From Crocinitomicaceae bacterium (GTDB taxonomy: Bacteria; Bacteroidota; Bacteroidia; Flavobacteriales_D; Crocinitomicaceae): DNA of 9,315 nt. The stretch spans positions 1 through 9,315 of the forward strand of contig JABSPC010000037.1 of NCBI GenBank assembly GCA_013215515.1, given 5' to 3'. Shown piece by piece: positions 5,725 to 9,315 of the stretch (the stretch's first letter is position 1; every line of letters starts with the position of its first letter). The notes under the pieces were generated by a model. It was not told the DNA's origin and did not search any database. It saw nothing but the letters and a program-made list of their open reading frames with translations. A program made the translations under genes and the position numbers.

Positions 5725-7632
5725 ATGGAATTTAAGATTAAAGAAGCTTTACTGAATAATTCAGAGGAGCTATTTGGAATACAGGTTGAGGAAAAACTTA
5801 TTCAATTCCAAAAAACGAGAAAAGACGTTGAGGGAGATTTAACCCTTGTCATTTTCCCTTTTGTAAAAGTGTTAAAGTGCTCGCCCATCGAAGCTGGGGA
5901 AAAGATAGGAGCATTCGTTAAAGAAAACACCAGCAACATTGAAAGTTATTCTGTCGTAGGTGGATTCTTAAACATTGTGATTGATTCTAGTTATTGGATT
6001 TCAGCACTCTCTGAGATTGATAAGAACGATCGATATGGTTTTGGCGAGCCGGACTCAAAATCTACGATTATGGTGGAGTATTCTTCGCCTAACACGAACA
6101 AGCCATTGCATTTAGGTCACTTGAGAAATAACTTCTTAGGGTATTCTGTGGCAGAGATTTTGAAAGCAAACGGTCACAAGGTTATTAAGACACAAATCAT
6201 CAACGACCGTGGAATTCATATTTGCAAGAGTATGTTGGCTTGGCAGAAGTTTTCACCTCTAAATGAAAAAGGGGAACGCGAAACTCCAGGTAACACTGGG
6301 ATAAAGGGCGATAAGCTTGTCGGGAAATACTACGTTGTTTTTGATAAACACTTGATGATTGAGGCGAATGCCATTATCGATCAATGGAATGCTGAAGATT
6401 TTGGCTATACAGATGAAACTGTTAGCGCTGAATTCAATCGTTTAGATGAATCAAAAGCGGGTAAAGAGGAAAAGACGATTAAAGGAATCGATAGTAAGAT
6501 CAAAGAATTAGCAAAAAATCAAACGTCAATTCTACGAGAAGCGAAAGAAATGCTTATTCGTTGGGAAGGCCGTGATCCTGAAACCTATTTGCTATGGACG
6601 ACAATGAACAGCTGGGTATATACTGGCTTTGAGTCAACGTACAAAGCGATGGGAGTTGATTTCGATAAATTGTATTATGAATCGGATACCTTCCTTCTCG
6701 GTAAGGACTTGGTTGACGAGGGACTTTCCAAAGACGTTTTCTATAGAAAAGACGACGGATCTGTTTGGATTGATTTGAGCGATGAAGGATTGGATGAAAA
6801 ATTGGTTCTTCGTTCTGACGGGACAGCGGTTTATATGACACAAGATGTTGGAACAGCGGTTGATCGTTTTAAAGATTATTCGGACTTAGAAGGAATGATT
6901 TATACTGTCGGAAACGAACAAGATCATCACTTCAAGGTTCTATTTTTGATTCTTAAAAAATTGGGCTACGATTGGTCTGAAAACTGTTCGCACCTTTCTT
7001 ATGGAATGGTAGAGTTACCGAAAGGGCAGGGTCGTATGAAGTCTCGGGAAGGTACAGTTGTTGACGCAGATGATTTAATGGAAAGCATCGTTGATTCAGC
7101 TCGTGAAATGACACAAGAACGTGGACATTTAGACGGAATGAGTGAAGAGGATCGAGAAGCACTATTCGAACTTATTGGAATGGGCGGATTGAAATATTTC
7201 CTGCTTAAAGTTGATCCTAAAAAGAGAATCGTTTTCGATCCAACGAATCCTGAAGCGATAGAACTTAACGGAAATACAGGTCCATATATTCAGTATGCAC
7301 ACGCTCGAATTAAATCATTATTAGCAAAGGCAGATGGAATAGGTGAATTGAAAGATGTCGATCTACATCCTATCGAAAAGGAAATTCTAAAGCAACTTTC
7401 AGGGTTCCCGAATACGATGAACGAAGCAGCAAAAAATCACTCTCCGGCTTTGATCGCTAACTATATGTATGAATTGGTTAAGTTATACAACACTTTCTTT
7501 CAAAGTATTCCTGTTCATATCGAAGAAAAGCAAGAGTTGAAAGACATGCGATTAATTCTAAGCCGTAACGTGGCTAAAGTTATTGGACTTGGTATGACAC
7601 TTCTTGGAGTAAAGGTTCCTGAACGAATGTAA
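5725..7632 (+). CDS. argS: Arginyl-tRNA synthetase
   Basis: This class I synthetase joins L-arginine to tRNA-Arg using ATP. The 635 residues show an N-terminal additional domain (about 1-100), the HIGH-type signature HLGH at 129-132 inside SSPNTNKPLHLGHLRNN, a Rossmann catalytic core with DGTAVYMTQDVGTA at 365-378 and GNEQDHHFKV at 396-405, a KMSKS-type loop GRMKSREGT at 436-444, and an anticodon-binding helical domain with NTGPYIQYAHAR at 517-528. The end, GVKVPERM, is the usual ArgS terminus. The protein is longer than the roughly 590 residues I recall for related enzymes; the surplus lies at about 211-270 and is rich in charged residues. The ATG at 5725 abuts the arginase stop codon. A lipoprotein gene follows after 18 bases. 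Confidence 0.97.
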   Translation: MEFKIKEALLNNSEELFGIQVEEKLIQFQKTRKDVEGDLTLVIFPFVKVLKCSPIEAGEKIGAFVKENTSNIESYSVVGGFLNIVIDSSYWISALSEIDKNDRYGFGEPDSKSTIMVEYSSPNTNKPLHLGHLRNNFLGYSVAEILKANGHKVIKTQIINDRGIHICKSMLAWQKFSPLNEKGERETPGNTGIKGDKLVGKYYVVFDKHLMIEANAIIDQWNAEDFGYTDETVSAEFNRLDESKAGKEEKTIKGIDSKIKELAKNQTSILREAKEMLIRWEGRDPETYLLWTTMNSWVYTGFESTYKAMGVDFDKLYYESDTFLLGKDLVDEGLSKDVFYRKDDGSVWIDLSDEGLDEKLVLRSDGTAVYMTQDVGTAVDRFKDYSDLEGMIYTVGNEQDHHFKVLFLILKKLGYDWSENCSHLSYGMVELPKGQGRMKSREGTVVDADDLMESIVDSAREMTQERGHLDGMSEEDREALFELIGMGGLKYFLLKVDPKKRIVFDPTNPEAIELNGNTGPYIQYAHARIKSLLAKADGIGELKDVDLHPIEKEILKQLSGFPNTMNEAAKNHSPALIANYMYELVKLYNTFFQSIPVHIEEKQELKDMRLILSRNVAKVIGLGMTLLGVKVPERM

Positions 7633-7650
7633 TAAATGAAGGCAAGATAA

Positions 7651-8154
7651 ATGAATAAGCTCTTTTCCTTGATGCTGTTGGTTTTAATCCTCCCGTCTTG
7701 TGATGAAGAACCCATTGTGTGGCACACAGTAGAAACGGAATACTTCTTTTTTGATAGACCGGAAGATTTGAGCTACACCTTTATTAATGAAGACCCTTCC
7801 AATTATAATAGGCAAAGAGCGATTGAGGCAGTTGCCTTAGACTCATTATTTCCTGCTTCAAGAGAAGGGAGGCTAAAATTCAAAAAGTTCACCATTCATT
7901 TTATCTTGAACTCCAATGATTCGAGTAGTTGGAGTCCGTCTCCATGTTCCGATAAAGAGCTCTTTATTTATGGGGGAAATCACGACACAGGAGCCCATAA
8001 AGTGAGAGTTGTAACAAAAAAAGACCCAAATAATGGAAATTATTTTGTGAATGCTTGTTTTGATGGAGAGCATCGGTTTTTTGTGAATAAAGTAGGGGTA
8101 GAAGACTTAGCTTTAGTAAAGCAAATATTGCTTAAAGTGCGTGTTAAAGGGTGA
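7651..8154 (+). CDS. Small lipoprotein of unknown function
   Basis: A 167-residue protein with a type II signal peptide: MNKLFSLMLLVLILPSC, with LPSC as the lipobox and C17 as the lipidated residue. The next residues, DEEP, are acidic. In Flavobacteriia, acidic residues straight after the lipid cysteine can act as a surface-export signal, so the protein may be on the cell surface; this is inference. The mature part has no family I recognise. It is rich in aromatic and charged residues (TEYFFFDRPEDLSYTF) and has two further cysteines, C99 and C136, that could form a disulfide. The C-terminal part (GEHRFFVNKVGVEDLALVKQ) could be a mixed alpha/beta fold. The gene starts 18 bases after argS ends with no promoter between, so it is probably the third gene of the arginase-argS operon. 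ATG at 7651 is the right start because it directly precedes the signal peptide. Confidence 0.8.
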   Translation: MNKLFSLMLLVLILPSCDEEPIVWHTVETEYFFFDRPEDLSYTFINEDPSNYNRQRAIEAVALDSLFPASREGRLKFKKFTIHFILNSNDSSSWSPSPCSDKELFIYGGNHDTGAHKVRVVTKKDPNNGNYFVNACFDGEHRFFVNKVGVEDLALVKQILLKVRVKG

Positions 8155-8234
8155 TTGATGAGTAGGTTGACCGGTGCTTTGTTTAGTCATGCAATCTATT
8201 TATAGATGTGTTTCAATTCTTAATGTGCTGATAA

Positions 8235-8300
8235 TTAACGTTAGTCGATAGAAAATATTTCATGATCTTTTCATTTTTTATTAACACTAACGAATTAATT
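8235..8300. repeat. Imperfect inverted repeat upstream of the cold-shock gene
   Basis: The left arm at 8233-8245 reads AATTAACGTTAGT. The right arm at 8286-8300 is ACTAACG, then AA, then TTAATT, which is the reverse complement with a 2-base bulge, giving 7 plus 6 paired bases around a 40-base spacer. The right arm ends 2 bases before the putative -7 box. It may be an operator or a structured site; its role is unknown. Confidence 0.4.
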
Positions 8301-8302
8301 AC

Positions 8303-8310
8303 TACTTTTA
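8303..8310 (+). promoter_or_regulatory. Putative -7 promoter box for the cold-shock gene
   Basis: TACTTTTA differs from TAnnTTTG at the last base and ends 22 bases before ATG at 8333. No -33 TTG is visible. Transcription would start near 8318, leaving a short leader rather than the long cold-sensing leader of E. coli cspA. This is a tentative assignment. Confidence 0.3.
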
Positions 8311-8332
8311 TACTTCAAATAACAAATATATT

Positions 8333-8524
8333 ATGAGTAACGGTACAGTAAAATTTTTTAATAATTCAAAAGGATTTGGATTTATTACACCAGAAGATGG
8401 AAGCAAAGATGTTTTTGTTCACGCTAACAATCTTATCGACGAAATTACAGAAGGAGACAAAGTAAGCTACGAAGTTGAAGAAAGTCCAAAAGGATTGAAC
8501 GCAACTAACGTTAAAGTTGACTAA
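8333..8524 (+). CDS. Cold-shock domain protein (CspA family)
   Basis: A 63-residue single-domain protein. Members bind single-stranded RNA and DNA and melt RNA secondary structure, helping translation and transcription at low temperature or in general growth. The start [18 protein letters not shown] carries RNP1 (KGFGFI, residues 13-18), and RNP2 is VFVHA at 27-31. The middle ([20 protein letters not shown]) has the usual GxxVxFxxxxxxKGxxAxNV pattern, and the length is normal. The gene has its own intrinsic terminator 29 bases downstream, so it is probably a single transcript. The symbol is left empty because members of this family in Bacteroidota are not assigned reliably to one csp letter from sequence alone. 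Confidence 0.95.
   Translation: MSNGTVKFFNNSKGFGFITPEDGSKDVFVHANNLIDEITEGDKVSYEVEESPKGLNATNVKVD
8504..8514. repeat. Second copy of an 11-mer flanking the cold-shock gene, inverted
   Basis: ACTAACGTTAA at the 3' end of the cold-shock coding region is the exact reverse complement of TTAACGTTAGT at 8235-8245 upstream. Each contains the palindrome TAACGTTA. The downstream copy encodes conserved residues of the protein (ATNVK), so the match may be chance. Confidence 0.35.
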
Positions 8525-8552
8525 GTCATATTTATAACTTACTTATGAATTG

Positions 8553-8585
8553 AAAATTCCACCTTTAGAGGTGGAATTTTTTTTT
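8553..8585 (+). terminator. Strong intrinsic terminator after the cold-shock gene
   Basis: A perfect 12-bp stem pairs 8553-8564 (AAAATTCCACCT) with 8569-8580 (AGGTGGAATTTT) around a TTAG loop. It merges into a run of nine T from 8577 to 8585. The arms are symmetrical, but with A on the left and T on the right it fits termination of the plus-strand cold-shock transcript best. No minus-strand gene points toward it. Confidence 0.9.
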
Positions 8586-8786
8586 GCATTCTACTTTAGT
8601 TCTCTCTAGCCACTCACATTTCATTTTCTTACCGCTTAATAATTTCTGTTCACGATCCAATAAGAATTAATGAATTTAAAAGTCGACCTAACTAGCTTTG
8701 ATCATACCCGAGAAGTGGTCATCAATAATATTTTCAAGGTTTAAAGAAAAAAACGTATTTTATACCTTTTCCAAAAGTAAATAAAC
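8586..8786. other. Intergenic gap before the SulP gene
   Basis: About 200 bp lie between the terminator and the SulP start. I see no open frame of note, no RNA gene and no strong hairpin. Only the putative -7 box at its right end can be supported. Confidence 0.4.
8763..8770 (+). promoter_or_regulatory. Putative -7 promoter box for the SulP gene
   Basis: TACCTTTT differs from TAnnTTTG at the last base and ends 16 bases before ATG at 8787. This is almost the same spacing as the perfect box before the arginase gene, which supports it. No -33 TTG is clear. Confidence 0.35.
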
Positions 8787-9315
8787 ATGCATAACCCCAT
8801 TCCAGCTGAAGGAATCAAAGGATTAAAAGACAATTGGCGTGATGACCTATTGGCCGCCATAAGTGTTTCTTTGGTTGCATTGCCATTGGCGCTAGGTATT
8901 GCGGTTGCTTCAGAAATGACACCAATGGCAGGAGTACTTTCTGCAATTATCGGTGGAGTTGTTACAACTTTCTTTAGAGGAGGTCATGTGGCAATTAATG
9001 GCCCAGCCGCTGGTTTAATTGCAGTGATTTTGGGAGGTCTCGTTGCGTTGGATGGGAACATCAATTATGTATTGGCCGCAATAGTTGTAGCTGGAGGTAT
9101 TCAAATTGTCTTTGGAGCTCTTAAAATGGGTCGTTTTGCTAAGTTATTGCCCTCTTCTGTACTCCATGGTGTTTTAGCAGCTATAGGTGTAATCATCTTT
9201 GCAAAACAAGCGCACTATGCCCTTGGGACAAGTTCTAGTGCGGACACCACAATTGGAACATTAGCAGATATTTTCAATAAAATTCCAGAAGCTAACCTTG
9301 TAGTCTTTTTAATGG
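8787..9315 (+). CDS. SulP/SLC26-family anion transporter, N-terminal 176 residues (C-terminus beyond right edge)
   Basis: SulP proteins are inner-membrane transporters of sulfate, bicarbonate or other anions. The visible 176 residues carry the N-terminal SulP pattern: a short cytoplasmic lead (KGLKDNWRDDLLAA, about residues 11-24), a hydrophobic segment with ISVSLVALPLALGIAVASE (25-43), GVLSAIIGGVVTTFFRGG (49-66), then VAINGPAAGLIAVILGG (68-84), which matches the family's conserved substrate-site region. Further segments lie near 94-110 and 125-140. The frame is open to the right edge, so a C-terminal STAS domain cannot be checked. In Bacteroidota such genes often sit beside a carbonic anhydrase, which would suggest bicarbonate as substrate, but the neighbour is outside the window. 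ATG at 8787 fits the family's N-terminus and follows a plausible -7 box. Confidence 0.92.
   Translation, partial: MHNPIPAEGIKGLKDNWRDDLLAAISVSLVALPLALGIAVASEMTPMAGVLSAIIGGVVTTFFRGGHVAINGPAAGLIAVILGGLVALDGNINYVLAAIVVAGGIQIVFGALKMGRFAKLLPSSVLHGVLAAIGVIIFAKQAHYALGTSSSADTTIGTLADIFNKIPEANLVVFLM

Noticed and set aside
8194..8207. ATCTAT-TT-ATAGAT hairpin after the lipoprotein gene as a terminator
   Set aside because: The stem is only 6 bp of A/T-rich pairs with a 2-base loop, and there is no T tract after it.
8691..8730. Weak dyad around TTTGATCAT and GTGGTCATCAA
   Set aside because: The match is short and interrupted, with no T tract and no link to a start site.

Overview
The window looks like chromosomal DNA of a Bacteroidota bacterium, most likely a member of the Flavobacteriales. 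The grounds are AT-rich DNA, no strong Shine-Dalgarno sequences, -7 promoter boxes of the TAnnTTTG type, an FtsK with the GATGQGKS Walker A form, a lipoprotein with acidic residues straight after the lipobox cysteine, and integrase and zinc-ribbon proteins that resemble types I know from this phylum. The placement rests on recalled family features, not on a search.

Left part (1-1268): an integrase gene of the tyrosine recombinase family runs leftward off the edge. It is divergent from a small zinc-ribbon gene, and the 90-bp gap between them carries a perfect -7 box for the integrase and a direct repeat. This is the most AT-rich and most accessory-looking part. Middle-left (1269-4614, all minus strand): ftsK, the DNA translocase of division and chromosome segregation, lies downstream of a secreted-protein gene that is interrupted by one in-frame TAA.

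Middle-right (4771-8154, plus strand): a probable operon of an arginase-family ureohydrolase, argS (arginyl-tRNA synthetase; stop and start codons abut) and a small lipoprotein of unknown function. The first two enzymes both act on L-arginine, one breaking it down and the other charging it onto tRNA. Right (8155-9315, plus strand): a cold-shock protein gene with its own strong intrinsic terminator, flanked by an inverted 11-mer, then the start of a SulP-family anion transporter that runs off the edge.

Most of the window is housekeeping DNA. I see no CRISPR array, rRNA, tRNA, insertion sequence or recognisable defence system. The best leads are the TAA-interrupted gene, the arginase-argS coupling, the repeats around the integrase and csp promoters, and the insertion in ArgS.
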